Shown here piece after piece: positions 1-9,630 of a stretch of 64,000 bases of DNA. The translations under genes were made by a program, and so were the position numbers. The notes under the pieces are model-generated. The model searched no databases. It had not been told where the DNA came from and was given only the letters and a program-made list of their open reading frames with translations. How positions within the stretch are numbered: position 1 is the first letter of the stretch; each line of letters opens with the position of its first letter. The stretch comes from JBCAWW01 sp045106675. Its GTDB lineage: Bacteria > Bacteroidota > Bacteroidia > J057. Where the stretch lies: contig JBGCFA010000014.1 of assembly GCA_045106675.1 (NCBI GenBank), positions 35,567 through 99,566 on the forward strand, written 5' to 3'.

Positions 1-1
1 T

Positions 2-3000
2 TTTGGCTTAGCCGGATCTCCCGACGCCAATTATGTGTATCTCTATTACACTGCTAAAGGAGCAAATGGCCAAAATGGTCCGTTTAGCTGTGGAGGTGGT
101 TGTTTTACATGTTTCGATAACCCCAATTTTTTCGGTAGTTATTTGCGACTTTCTCGCTTTACCTTAGATCCGAGTAATTATACGATTGATCCTGCCACTG
201 AAGTCCGAATGTTCAATATCCGCCAATACAACGGTACTCACCGTGGTGGTGGAATGGTTTTTGGCGACGATGGCTATTTATACTTAACAATTGGAGATCA
301 AGCGCGCTATACTGGTGCATTGAACATCGTCGATAACTTCGAAGGTGGAGTTGTTAGACTTGATGTTGATCAACAAGGAGGAAGTGTCAGCCATGCTCCG
401 CGTCGTAAAATGGGCGTTGAAACGGGGCTTTCAGACGAGTTTACGGGTGTTGGATACTATGTACCCAACAGTAACCCTTGGCAAGCTCCTGATAATAGCC
501 TCTTTGAGGAATTTTATACTGTAGGACACCGTAGTCCTCACCGTATGACCAAAGACCGTGCTACCGGAGATTTATTTATCGGTGAAGTTGGCGGTGGCCA
601 ACGCGAAGAAATCAACATCGTAGAAAGCGGGCGAAACTATGGCTGGCCAATCTTTGAGGGAAACCTCGGCCCGAGTAATCGTTGTAATTCAGGAACCACA
701 ATCAATTTTGGTACTTATAAGCCGCCATTGACAGATTTTTTGCGTAGCGAAGCCAATGCTATCATTGGTGGCTATGTGTATCGTGGCAATAACTACCCCA
801 ATATTGCTGGCCAATATATTTGTGGAGGATATTCACAAAATCGAATCTTCAGCATTGATCCTGCTACAGGAACCAAAACAGTATTGACTAGCTTTACTCC
901 AGGTGGATTGATCACCTTTGGCGAATCCAATGATGGCGAACTCATCATGGGCCGTCAAAACGGCAATACTAATTTATATGCCCTTACTGGTACAGGAATT
1001 GGTGCACCGGCTCCAACTTTACTTTCGCAAGTAGATGCATTTTCAGACTTGCAGACGCTTACACCAAAAGCAGGAGTGATTCCTTATGATATGATCGAGG
1101 ACTTCTGGTCTGATGGCGCGGATAAAGATCGCTGGATAGCTATCCCTAATGATGGGACACATGATACTCCAGATGAGCAAATCCAATTTTCTGAAAATGG
1201 CAACTGGACGTTCCCCAAGGGGGCGGTCCTCATCAAGCACTTCGAACTGTTTGGCAAACGTCTAGAGACTCGTTTTGAAGTTCACGGCATAGATGGTACT
1301 TACTATTATCTCACCTATAAGTGGAATGCCCAAGGTACGGATGCAACATTACTTACTGACGGGCTTGATGAAACGATCACCGTCAATGGACAAAGTCAAG
1401 TATGGCATTTTCCTAGTACGAGTGAATGTCAAAACTGTCACCAATCTGCAAGTGGATTTGTACTGGGAGCCAGAACGCGTTATCTCAACCGTGATATCGT
1501 CTACCCTCAAACGGGTTTGAGTGCAAATCAATTAGTGAGTCTTAGTCATATCGGTATCCTAGATCAACCAATTTCTGATACTGATGCAGCAAATTATCTA
1601 ACGGCAGTCGCCAAGGATGATCCCAATGCCAGTTTAGAGATTAAGGCGCGTTCATACCTTGACCTCAATTGTTCTTATTGCCACCAGCCGGGTACAGGCA
1701 ATCGTGCTGTTTTTGACGCACGCTTAACGACAGATCTCTCGAATCAAGATATTATCAATGGTTCGGTTATCGAAGCCCTCGGTCTGAGTGACGCAAGGGT
1801 CATCGTTCCACAGAATGTGGGCCAATCAGTGACTCACTATCGTATGAACTCTCTCTTAAGCGGGGTAGCAATGCCTCCTTTAGCTAAAAATAAAATTGAT
1901 ACCGAAGGCGTCCAGCTGATCGAAGACTGGATCAACAGCCTAACACCAGATACGACCCAAAACTTAGTCGTTGTGGGTGATGCTGTCCAACAAGCTGGCG
2001 GTTGTTATGAATTGACCGCTGCACAAAATAGCTTAGCAGGAGCTGCTTGGTATCCTGAAGTAATCAGCCTCGATGAAGATGCCACCATTACTTTCAATAT
2101 TGGTATGGGAAGCAATGATGCGGGTGCCGATGGAGCAACCTTTATCTTCCAAAATCAAGGTACTGATGTTATCGGTACATTAGGTGGTGGATTAGGAGCT
2201 ACGGGCATAACCCCTTCTTTGGGTATTTCATTTGACACTTATGGACAAGTTGATGACCAAATCGTGATTTGGCAAAATGGCGCTATTGCTACTGCCTTAG
2301 CCGGTCCGGTATGTGCGCTGCCTTCATGTGTCAATATTGAAGATGGTGGTACACATGCAGTTGAAATCCAATGGGATGCAGGCCTTCAGCGTTTGCAAGT
2401 CCTTTTTGATGGTTCGCTGCGTGCTACTTATACCGACAATGTCGTACAAACCATTTTTGGCGGCAATCCTTGGGTCTATGTCGGAGCTACTGCTGCGACT
2501 GGCGGACTCAATAATCTCCATGAGATCTGTAATTTTGATCTCGATGCGACCTTCCCGCCTGAGCAAGTAAATCCCGGTGGCACAGGTATTACAGCCAGTT
2601 ACTTCAACAATATTGACTTTACTAGTCCTGCCTTCACACGTATTGATCCCCAAATCAATTTTGCTTGGGGCAATGATTCTCCTGATCCATTGATCACAGA
2701 CCCCAATACCTTCTCTGTTAGATGGGAAGGTGGTTTAGTGGCACCTTATACAGGAACGTTTACCTTTTACTCTACTACCGATGATGGTGTGAGACTATGG
2801 GTAGATGGTGTCTTAGTCATTGATCAATATATCGATCAAGCGCCTACCGAGTGGACTGGTACTTATGATTTGGTTGCTGGGGAATTGGTTCCTTTCAAGA
2901 TGGATTATTATGAGCGTGCTGGTGGTGCTGTGGCTAAACTAGAATGGGCGGGTCCATTTACAGAGCGCCAATTTGTGCAGCCTACTTTCCTTTTCCCCGT

Positions 3001-6000
3001 TGGGGCGGTGTATTCTCCTCAGCCTCCGGTGGCTTCCTTTACGGTAACGCCTAATGTAGGCATCGCACCATTACCGGTCATCTTTGATGCGATAGCCTCA
3101 AATGATCCAGACGGTAGCATCGCAAGCTATGACTGGGACTTTGGTGATGGTAATACGGCTACTGGCCTTACGCCACTTCATACCTACAATACTGATGGTA
3201 CTTATAATGCTCGCCTGATCGTAACCGATGATGGTGGCAAGACTGATACTGCTTTCCAAACGATACAGGTGGATGCCTCTAATACGGCACCTGTCGCTAG
3301 TTTCACGGCTTCGCCGAACGCTGGTACGGCTCCTCTTTTGGTAAGTGTCGATGCGACTGCGTCGAACGATGACAATGGTATCCAGACTTATGATTGGGAC
3401 TTTGGCGATGGTGCTACTGGCAACGGACAGATTACCGATCATACTTATCTAGTTGGTGGTACTTTTACCATCACTCTGATCGTCAGTGATCAAGAAGGAC
3501 TAAAAGATACTGCGACGACTAGTATTGATGTACAACCAGCAGGGGGCTACTGTCATGTGCTTGCTAATGGAGAAGTCGTGATTGAAGCTGAAAACTTCAG
3601 CGATAATGTTAGTGGATCTGGTGGTGCAAGTGCTACTACTTGGCAGATCTATAACGATGCTGCTGCCAGTGGAGGCGTTGCGCTACGCGCAGAACCTAAT
3701 ACTGGTGTCTGGACAGGACTCAATCTCAATGGACCTCGTCTCGATTACGATATTTTGTTTGACGTACCAGGTCAATATTATGTATACGTTCGGGCTAGTG
3801 CTGCATCTGGTTCAGACGATTCCTTCCACGCTGGTTTGAATGGTAACTCCGTTACTAATCAATCTGGCACCGGTATGGGAGTCAATGGTCCTTGGGACTG
3901 GTCTGAGAGAGCTAATAATTATGAAGTAGTCGTAATCAACGTACCGAGTACAGGTAAGCATACCTTCAATCTCTGGATGCGTGAGGACGGTACGCAAGTA
4001 GATAAGATCGTGATCAAGGCAGCTAGTGCTACTCCTTCGGGTAACGGCCCTGCTGAAAGTCAAATCGGTGATTGTGGCACTAGCGTGGGTAACCAAGCTC
4101 CGATTGCCAACTTCACTTCAGATGTGATTTCAGGTTTCGCACCATTGCCAGTGAACTTTGATGCTGCTAACTCTACTGACAATGAAGGTCCAATCGCTAG
4201 CTATAGCTGGAACTTTGGTGATGGCAATACTGCTGCGGGTGTTACCGCTAGCAATACTTATTCACAAGCGGGTATTTATACGATCAGCCTTACCGTAACA
4301 GACCAAGGTGGACTTAGCGATACCTATGATGCACAGGTTCAAGTCAGCAATGATCCCGGAAATGGAGAAATTTGCTTTGATGAAGCTGGCGGTGAGTTGG
4401 TAATTGAAGCTGAAAATTACTCAGCGCTTGGTGCTGGTACTGGTAGTGCTGCGGGAGTAGCTTGGGTCAACTTTACTGATGCGAGCGCAAGTAATGGTGC
4501 TGGAGTAAGAGCTGAACCTAATACAGGTACTTGGACAGGACTCAATCTCAATGGCCCTCGTCTTGACTACAATGTCAATTTCAATGCTGCTGGAACTTAT
4601 CAAGTATATGTCCGTACTAGTTCACCTACTGCCAATGATGATTCTTATCATGTAGGACTCAATGGAGTAGGGGTAACCAATCTTTCTGGTTATGGTATGG
4701 GAGGCGTTGGTCCATGGTTTTGGGCTTCTGGTGCTAATGATGGTGATCAAGTAGAGATCGTCGTACCTGCTGCTGGTAAGCATACCATTAGTGTTTGGAT
4801 GCGTGAAGATGGCGTAGCTTTAGATAAGTTGGTTATCACTCAATTGAGTGCCCCAACAGCTGCTGGACCAATCGAAAGTAGCCAAGTTACTTGTGGCAAT
4901 GCCGCTAACTTAGCGCCAATCGCAAGCTTTACAGCAACGCCTAGTAGTGGAATCGCTCCTCTTCCTGTAGCGGTTGATGGCAGCACTTCTTCTGATCCCG
5001 ATGGACAGATTGCTGCTTATGCTTGGGACTTCGGTGATGGTACTACCACCTCGGGTCTAACGGCCAATCACACTTACAACAATGCAGGTACTTTCAATAT
5101 CGTATTGACGGTAACAGATACCGCTGGCTTGAGTAGTCAGACTAGCCAGTCGATTACGGTTTCTCCTTCGGGCAACGGGCCGCTCTGTTTTGACGAAGTC
5201 AATGGAGAACTCGTGATGGAAGCGGAAAATTATTCTGCTATCATCCCAGGAACGGGTAATGCCGCTGGTCATACTTGGCAAACTTACACAGAGGCTTCAG
5301 CTAGTGGCAGCGCTGCTGTTATCGCTACTCCAAATACTGGCGCTTCTGCAGGTTTAAATCTCACTGGTCCACGTTTGGACTACGAGATCAACTTTGCTAC
5401 TGCTGGTACTTATCGAGTCTTTGTGCGTAGTGCTGGTGCAAGCAATGCCGATGATTCTTACCATGTTGGTCTCAATGGCGTTTCTACTACTAACCTCTCT
5501 GGTTATGGTATGGGAGCCAATGGCCCTTGGGCTTGGAAAGATGTGGCGAATAATAGTGATCCAGTTACTCTCGTGGTAGCTACACCGGGTCAGTACGTAT
5601 TCAATCTATGGATGCGTGAAGATGGAGTAGAAGTGGATAAAATCGTTATGAGAATCATCCCAACTACTTTCAGTGGACTAGGACCCGTAGAGAGTCCGCG
5701 TAATCCATGTGGAGCGCCTGCCTTAATGCTTAGTCGTAACTTTGGTGTCGAAGGCTATGCACAAGATGCTAACATAAACTGGGGCAATTTCTACGAAGAG
5801 TTTGAAGATCAGTATATCCTCCAACGTTCATTTGATGGCAAAATCTATGAATTATTAGAAAAGGACGAAATCATCGTAGATAAGGAACTCAATACTTATA
5901 CCGATCCTAACATCCGTACTTATGATGCTGATAAGGTTTATTATCGCTTGCAAGTAGTGGATGCGTTCGGACAAGTCCGTGAAACTAGAGAAGGCAGTCT

Positions 6001-6274
6001 GAATTTGAGAACCTCCTTTGCGAGTCTCAATCTACAGGCTTATCCTAATCCTGCGAATACAAAGTTGAGCTTGAAATACGCCAACCAAAGTGAAGAAACC
6101 CTCCGTTTGAGAGTCATCTCTTCAACTGGGCAAACGATCTATACACAGTCTATCGACTCCAATGCGGCAGAAGGTATAGTGAAACTCGATGTCTCTGAGT
6201 GGGCTGCTGGAATTTACTTTATTCAGCTGACCAACGATAGCGCGAGTCAGGTCGTTAGGGTATTGATATACTAG
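2..6274 (+). CDS. Giant modular T9SS-secreted protein: sugar-dehydrogenase-like propeller, di-CxxCH, lectin, PA14, PKD and CBM modules (5' truncated)
   Basis: The reading frame is open from the window edge, so the N-terminus is missing; residue 1 here is the GTG (Val) codon at 35. Order of modules seen: a glucose/sorbosone-dehydrogenase-type beta-propeller (about 1-330, with HRGGGMVFGDDGYLYLTIGD and the NYGWPIFEG repeat signature); a cytochrome-c-like region with two haem motifs, CQNCH at about 465 and CSYCH at about 546; an L-type-lectin-like domain (about 643-831); a PA14 domain (about 849-985); four PKD domains interleaved with three EAEN-type carbohydrate-binding modules (about 998-1893); an FN-like strand region; and a type A T9SS sorting domain (about 2003-2079, ending in VRVLIY). 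It is probably an outer-surface or secreted carbohydrate-active redox protein. The enzymatic substrate is not known. The PKD/CBM alternation is internally repetitive. Confidence 0.9.
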   Translation, partial: FGLAGSPDANYVYLYYTAKGANGQNGPFSCGGGCFTCFDNPNFFGSYLRLSRFTLDPSNYTIDPATEVRMFNIRQYNGTHRGGGMVFGDDGYLYLTIGDQARYTGALNIVDNFEGGVVRLDVDQQGGSVSHAPRRKMGVETGLSDEFTGVGYYVPNSNPWQAPDNSLFEEFYTVGHRSPHRMTKDRATGDLFIGEVGGGQREEINIVESGRNYGWPIFEGNLGPSNRCNSGTTINFGTYKPPLTDFLRSEANAIIGGYVYRGNNYPNIAGQYICGGYSQNRIFSIDPATGTKTVLTSFTPGGLITFGESNDGELIMGRQNGNTNLYALTGTGIGAPAPTLLSQVDAFSDLQTLTPKAGVIPYDMIEDFWSDGADKDRWIAIPNDGTHDTPDEQIQFSENGNWTFPKGAVLIKHFELFGKRLETRFEVHGIDGTYYYLTYKWNAQGTDATLLTDGLDETITVNGQSQVWHFPSTSECQNCHQSASGFVLGARTRYLNRDIVYPQTGLSANQLVSLSHIGILDQPISDTDAANYLTAVAKDDPNASLEIKARSYLDLNCSYCHQPGTGNRAVFDARLTTDLSNQDIINGSVIEALGLSDARVIVPQNVGQSVTHYRMNSLLSGVAMPPLAKNKIDTEGVQLIEDWINSLTPDTTQNLVVVGDAVQQAGGCYELTAAQNSLAGAAWYPEVISLDEDATITFNIGMGSNDAGADGATFIFQNQGTDVIGTLGGGLGATGITPSLGISFDTYGQVDDQIVIWQNGAIATALAGPVCALPSCVNIEDGGTHAVEIQWDAGLQRLQVLFDGSLRATYTDNVVQTIFGGNPWVYVGATAATGGLNNLHEICNFDLDATFPPEQVNPGGTGITASYFNNIDFTSPAFTRIDPQINFAWGNDSPDPLITDPNTFSVRWEGGLVAPYTGTFTFYSTTDDGVRLWVDGVLVIDQYIDQAPTEWTGTYDLVAGELVPFKMDYYERAGGAVAKLEWAGPFTERQFVQPTFLFPVGAVYSPQPPVASFTVTPNVGIAPLPVIFDAIASNDPDGSIASYDWDFGDGNTATGLTPLHTYNTDGTYNARLIVTDDGGKTDTAFQTIQVDASNTAPVASFTASPNAGTAPLLVSVDATASNDDNGIQTYDWDFGDGATGNGQITDHTYLVGGTFTITLIVSDQEGLKDTATTSIDVQPAGGYCHVLANGEVVIEAENFSDNVSGSGGASATTWQIYNDAAASGGVALRAEPNTGVWTGLNLNGPRLDYDILFDVPGQYYVYVRASAASGSDDSFHAGLNGNSVTNQSGTGMGVNGPWDWSERANNYEVVVINVPSTGKHTFNLWMREDGTQVDKIVIKAASATPSGNGPAESQIGDCGTSVGNQAPIANFTSDVISGFAPLPVNFDAANSTDNEGPIASYSWNFGDGNTAAGVTASNTYSQAGIYTISLTVTDQGGLSDTYDAQVQVSNDPGNGEICFDEAGGELVIEAENYSALGAGTGSAAGVAWVNFTDASASNGAGVRAEPNTGTWTGLNLNGPRLDYNVNFNAAGTYQVYVRTSSPTANDDSYHVGLNGVGVTNLSGYGMGGVGPWFWASGANDGDQVEIVVPAAGKHTISVWMREDGVALDKLVITQLSAPTAAGPIESSQVTCGNAANLAPIASFTATPSSGIAPLPVAVDGSTSSDPDGQIAAYAWDFGDGTTTSGLTANHTYNNAGTFNIVLTVTDTAGLSSQTSQSITVSPSGNGPLCFDEVNGELVMEAENYSAIIPGTGNAAGHTWQTYTEASASGSAAVIATPNTGASAGLNLTGPRLDYEINFATAGTYRVFVRSAGASNADDSYHVGLNGVSTTNLSGYGMGANGPWAWKDVANNSDPVTLVVATPGQYVFNLWMREDGVEVDKIVMRIIPTTFSGLGPVESPRNPCGAPALMLSRNFGVEGYAQDANINWGNFYEEFEDQYILQRSFDGKIYELLEKDEIIVDKELNTYTDPNIRTYDADKVYYRLQVVDAFGQVRETREGSLNLRTSFASLNLQAYPNPANTKLSLKYANQSEETLRLRVISSTGQTIYTQSIDSNAAEGIVKLDVSEWAAGIYFIQLTNDSASQVVRVLIY

Positions 6275-6323
6275 ACATACTGGGGAATTCTGGGCGACAG
6301 TGTCCAAATTCCCCAGCTTTATG

Positions 6324-6331
6324 TACCTTTG
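6324..6331 (+). promoter_or_regulatory. Candidate -7 promoter element TACCTTTG
   Basis: The octamer fits the Bacteroidota sigma-A -7 consensus TAnnTTTG and lies 25 bases before the ATG of the TonB-C/TPR gene. I see no convincing TTG at -33, so this is tentative. Confidence 0.4.
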
Positions 6332-6356
6332 CGGCAGAAAAAATAGATACTGCACT

Positions 6357-7667
6357 ATGAAAAAATTGTGGCTACTGATTGGGCTGATCTTAGGGGCGAA
6401 CGCGTTAATGTGGGCCCAAAATGCAACCCCAGGCATAAATGAGTTTATCTTTGTCGACAAAGAACCCGTACCTACCAACCTCGCTGAGGTAAGAACTGCG
6501 ATAGGTTATCCAGAGATGGCGATCCAACAAAACCTTCAAGGCAATGTTGTCATCCGAGTCTTAGTGGATACTACTGGCGACTATCTTGATCACTCTGTGA
6601 TTGCTTCTGCTCATCCCGTATTAGGTAAAGCAGTCGAAGATAGAATCCCAGAACTTTTGTTTAGTCCAGCGATCTTAGGAGGCAAAGCAACACGTTTTTG
6701 GGTCAATATTCCTTTTACTTTTCGCCTTGTCAATGAAGAAGAGGAAAAGTTAAAAGCTTCGATAGATTCAATCGGTCAACTGATTGCAGCCAGCCCTGAA
6801 GACTACGAATTGTATCATAAAAGAGGGGTAGAGCAAAGTCAACTTGGTAATACTGATGAAGCACTCGAAGACTTGAACAAAAGCTTGGCTTTGAATCCAC
6901 GCAAGAACAAGAAAAAGAAAGAGAAGAATACCTATTCATACCTAGTTTACTCCCTATACAGCCGTGCGGCAGTCTTCGTGGGGAAAGAAAAGTATGATGA
7001 AGCTATTATTGATTATGCTGAGGCTTTCATGCTGATGGAAGAAATGAAGTATCAAGACTCAGCCGTTGATGCAATAAAGCCTTTGTTGTACCTCGAGCGT
7101 GGCTATACTTACCAACTCAAAAAAGACAATGAATTGGCTAGAAAGGACTATCGCTGGGTACTAGACAATGATAGCTCTCAGAAGTGTACTGTTTACTCTT
7201 TATTGTCTGATATGGGAATAGAGGACAATGATTATGAAGAATTATCTTGGGTCTATACCGGTCTGATCGAATGTGATACTGCCAATACTTATCTGCCTTA
7301 TAGTCGCGGCTTTTATCGCCTCAAATCAGGAGATTATGCTGGTGCTTTAATAGATTTTCAAACAGCAGTTGATCGTAATAAGAATATGTTGATTCGTATT
7401 GCTTCGCTTAACCATATGGCACTTGCTCATATGGAAATGGGCCAAACGATGGATGCTCAGGCTTCTATTGATGCTGCTTTATTGATCAATGCCTTAAATC
7501 CACAGTCCTATTATTTCAGAGGGATGCTCAAGGAAAAAGACGGAGATAGCGAAGCTGCTTGTAAAGACTATCGCAATGCGATGGAATTTGGTCTTTCGGG
7601 TGAGGACGCTGATAAATGTATCGAAAAACTCAATGCTTCCTGCGGTGGTTGGGAAGTTGAGGAGTAG
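6357..7667 (+). CDS. TonB C-terminal domain / TPR repeat protein, secreted or periplasmic
   Basis: I chose the ATG at 6357 because it begins a clean signal peptide (MKKLWLLIGLILGANALMWA, then Q). An upstream in-frame start would put a charged extension in front of it. Residues about 45-125 form a TonB C-terminal-like domain (PEMAIQQNLQGNVVIRVLVD and a VNIPFTFRL end). The rest is a run of tetratricopeptide repeats (for example ELYHKRGVEQSQLGNTDEAL and SYYFRGMLKEKDGDSEAACK). There is no membrane anchor before the TonB domain, so this is not a classical energising TonB; the domain may act as a protein-interaction module. It is likely periplasmic. A strong hairpin terminator follows at 7682-7727. 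Confidence 0.8.
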   Translation: MKKLWLLIGLILGANALMWAQNATPGINEFIFVDKEPVPTNLAEVRTAIGYPEMAIQQNLQGNVVIRVLVDTTGDYLDHSVIASAHPVLGKAVEDRIPELLFSPAILGGKATRFWVNIPFTFRLVNEEEEKLKASIDSIGQLIAASPEDYELYHKRGVEQSQLGNTDEALEDLNKSLALNPRKNKKKKEKNTYSYLVYSLYSRAAVFVGKEKYDEAIIDYAEAFMLMEEMKYQDSAVDAIKPLLYLERGYTYQLKKDNELARKDYRWVLDNDSSQKCTVYSLLSDMGIEDNDYEELSWVYTGLIECDTANTYLPYSRGFYRLKSGDYAGALIDFQTAVDRNKNMLIRIASLNHMALAHMEMGQTMDAQASIDAALLINALNPQSYYFRGMLKEKDGDSEAACKDYRNAMEFGLSGEDADKCIEKLNASCGGWEVEE

Positions 7668-7681
7668 ATAATATTTTAGAC

Positions 7682-7727
7682 GAAAAGCGGGCTTTACTGA
7701 TTACAGTAGAGTCCGCTTTTCTTTTTT
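7682..7727 (+). terminator. Rho-independent terminator after the TonB-C/TPR gene
   Basis: AAAAGCGG-GCTTTACTG pairs with CAGTAGAGT-CCGCTTTT around an ATTA loop, with two weak pairs, and is followed by CTTTTTT. Confidence 0.85.
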
Positions 7728-7729
7728 GC

Positions 7730-7767
7730 CTCTGCTTCGCAGAACGCTAGAAGCGTTCCACGGAGTG
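7730..7767. repeat. Head-to-head pair of hairpin-GAACGC elements; also half of a 20-nt intergenic repeat
   Basis: On +, CTGC-TTC-GCAG is followed by AACGCT (7732-7748). On -, CAC-TCC-GTG is followed by GAACGCTT (7751-7767). The two tails face each other, giving GAACGCT-aga-AGCGTTC. The 20-mer at 7730-7749 recurs exactly at 43254-43273. Confidence 0.75.
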
Positions 7768-7792
7768 ATAAGAAATAGATAAAAGACCTAAA

Positions 7793-8248
7793 CTACTTCT
7801 TGACCCGCTTCACATTATACTTAGACGAAGCATAAAGAAATCCAAAAGCCTCACTATCATGCTTTTGCATGTGTTTGTGGTGCTTTTTGTGGGCTCGTAT
7901 CAAGCGATTGATATATGAGTTCTCGAAATGATATTTGATCTTTATTCGTCGATGGATGATAATGTCATGAAAGACAAAGTAGAGTATCCCGTAGGCTGTG
8001 ATCCCGATGCCCACCCAAAAGGGCCAACTCAAGTCTTCTGCTCCCTGCAAGATGCCTGCGGCTGCACCTACGGCATATAGGATGCTTACAAGGTCATTCC
8101 ACTCCCACCAACTGGCTTGAGGTTCATGATGTGTCTTGTGTAGAAACCAAAGGGGGCCGTGGAGGAGATATTTGTGCATGAACCAGGCCCAAGCCTCCAT
8201 AATTAATATGGTTAGGATGATGATTCCTGCGTTGATCAAAAAATTCAT
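7793..8248 (-). CDS. crtZ: Beta-carotene hydroxylase (fatty-acid hydroxylase superfamily)
   Basis: This 151-residue membrane di-iron enzyme shows the full set of histidine clusters of bacterial CrtZ: HKYLLH, HKTHHE, HDIIIHRR and HKKHHKH. Hydrophobic segments lie near 5-22 and 50-100. By family knowledge it hydroxylates the beta-ionone rings of beta-carotene to make zeaxanthin in the inner membrane. The gene begins 12 bases after the stop of the lytic transglycosylase gene and is probably co-transcribed with it. No other carotenoid genes are in this window, so the pathway must be completed elsewhere. Confidence 0.9.
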   Translation of the reverse strand: MNFLINAGIIILTILIMEAWAWFMHKYLLHGPLWFLHKTHHEPQASWWEWNDLVSILYAVGAAAGILQGAEDLSWPFWVGIGITAYGILYFVFHDIIIHRRIKIKYHFENSYINRLIRAHKKHHKHMQKHDSEAFGFLYASSKYNVKRVKK

Positions 8249-8260
8249 GTAGCTAGTAGA

Positions 8261-9400
8261 TCAAAGATTGATAGTCGGATAAGCTTTCCGATCAAAACAA
8301 ACGGTATCGGCGTTTTGTTTTACAATCTGATCTAATTCGAGAAGAGATGCTAGGGCGATTTGAGAATAATTTTGCGAAGCGTTTTTGAAGCCTCCATACT
8401 CCGTTCGCCAGAGGCGTTGCAATAATTCGGGCCCATACATATCAGGGGCAATCTGATTGATCGCACCACCTACATTACCTGCTCCGGCGTGATAGATGTG
8501 TAGCACTAATAATCTGAACCAAAGTTCATTTTCATTAGGTGGTAGGTTCCACTTTTGCACGATACGCCTCGCTTGTGGGATACAACGAGTTCTTAGCAAA
8601 GCTGCTGCAGCCCATGCTGCTTTGAAAAAATCAGCTCTTTCATCTACAGTATCGTTGACGATCAGGCCATGTTCGCGGGCTACTGACTCCATCAGTTGAA
8701 ATGAACCATATGCTCCGACAGGTGATAAAGCCAATTGACCGGGACTTTCTATCAATAGGATCGCTTGCGCATACCAAGGATCAACTTTTGCTTTTTCAAA
8801 CGCTTGTATGCCTCTTGCTAGCGTAGGGATAACTCGATCAAAATGATAGTAATGGGACTTGCCAAAGGTGATCATCAACTGCTCTGTACTATCAAGGACA
8901 TGTACTCTTTGTAAACTGTCTTTGAAGTTTGTCTGTTGATTGTTGGAAAGGCTACTCCATTGCTTCCAGTTGATTCCGCCCAAGATCCTCCGACTTGGAG
9001 TGGCACTAATCAAAGCTGTATCGTTGGGTAAACGCATGATAGTACGCCAAAAACGCACTTGGTGCATGGTATCCCAACGTTGCTGATAGAGACTCGGGTC
9101 CTCCAATAGCGTATAACAAACGCCAGGGGTAAAGACGCGTTCCGATGTACGGGTAAAAGCAGATTTGGGAATATGATCCAGGTTTATGCCCTTGGGAAGA
9201 TAGGAGCTTAGTTCAGCAAGGCTGTCGTTGCTATAAACGGTGAAAGAGATCGAAGCCTCCGCTAGTATTGCTTCAAATGATTCGTCTTCAAATGAAGCAG
9301 CCCGGACGGAATCTCCATCGGTAAAAAAATGTATGGGTAGGAATATGGCGAGCCATATTCCTAACATCCAAACAAATTTTTGGCCAATCCGAACGATCAT
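8261..9400 (-). CDS. Lytic transglycosylase (SLT domain), membrane-anchored or secreted
   Basis: The N-terminus carries one hydrophobic segment (FVWMLGIWLAIFLPIHFF). The C-terminal half holds a soluble-lytic-transglycosylase fold: the catalytic Glu lies in LLIESPGQLALSPVGAYGSF, followed by QLM and a downstream HIYHAGAGNVGGAI motif that matches the usual Y-NAG-Y segment. By family it cleaves the MurNAc-GlcNAc bond of peptidoglycan, forming 1,6-anhydro ends. The region at 45-200 is not recognised and may be a substrate-binding or partner domain. It is the promoter-proximal gene of a pair with crtZ. Confidence 0.82.
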   Translation of the reverse strand: MIVRIGQKFVWMLGIWLAIFLPIHFFTDGDSVRAASFEDESFEAILAEASISFTVYSNDSLAELSSYLPKGINLDHIPKSAFTRTSERVFTPGVCYTLLEDPSLYQQRWDTMHQVRFWRTIMRLPNDTALISATPSRRILGGINWKQWSSLSNNQQTNFKDSLQRVHVLDSTEQLMITFGKSHYYHFDRVIPTLARGIQAFEKAKVDPWYAQAILLIESPGQLALSPVGAYGSFQLMESVAREHGLIVNDTVDERADFFKAAWAAAALLRTRCIPQARRIVQKWNLPPNENELWFRLLVLHIYHAGAGNVGGAINQIAPDMYGPELLQRLWRTEYGGFKNASQNYSQIALASLLELDQIVKQNADTVCFDRKAYPTINL

Positions 9401-9596
9401 ATTATTGATTTGAAGGTAGAATTTACTATCATAGAGGCAAACATTATGCCCTGATCCACTGGTCGGATATTATTGGAGGGGCAATTAGATTATTATGGGG
9501 TCCAACGGTAATAAACTGCTGACACACAGATTTGTCCATTTGAGGTTGATGTTAACACTACTTAGCAAAGCATACTGATAAATTGCTCGAATCTGT

Positions 9597-9604
9597 TATT
9601 TTTG
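9597..9604 (+). promoter_or_regulatory. Candidate -7 promoter element TATTTTTG
   Basis: This matches TAnnTTTG and lies 27 bases before the ATG at 9631. It is probably the promoter of the two-gene pseudokinase operon. No clear -33 TTG at the usual spacing. Confidence 0.4.
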
Positions 9605-9630
9605 TGGTGAGAGAACGGTAAATTAAATCA

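Noticed and set aside
1639..1653. GAACGC site without hairpin
   Set aside because: The preceding bases do not pair. Similar stemless sites lie near 6398, 14174, 20927, 23655, 35563, 46313, 53446 and 63602. They show that the hexamer alone is not enough, and I did not list them as elements.
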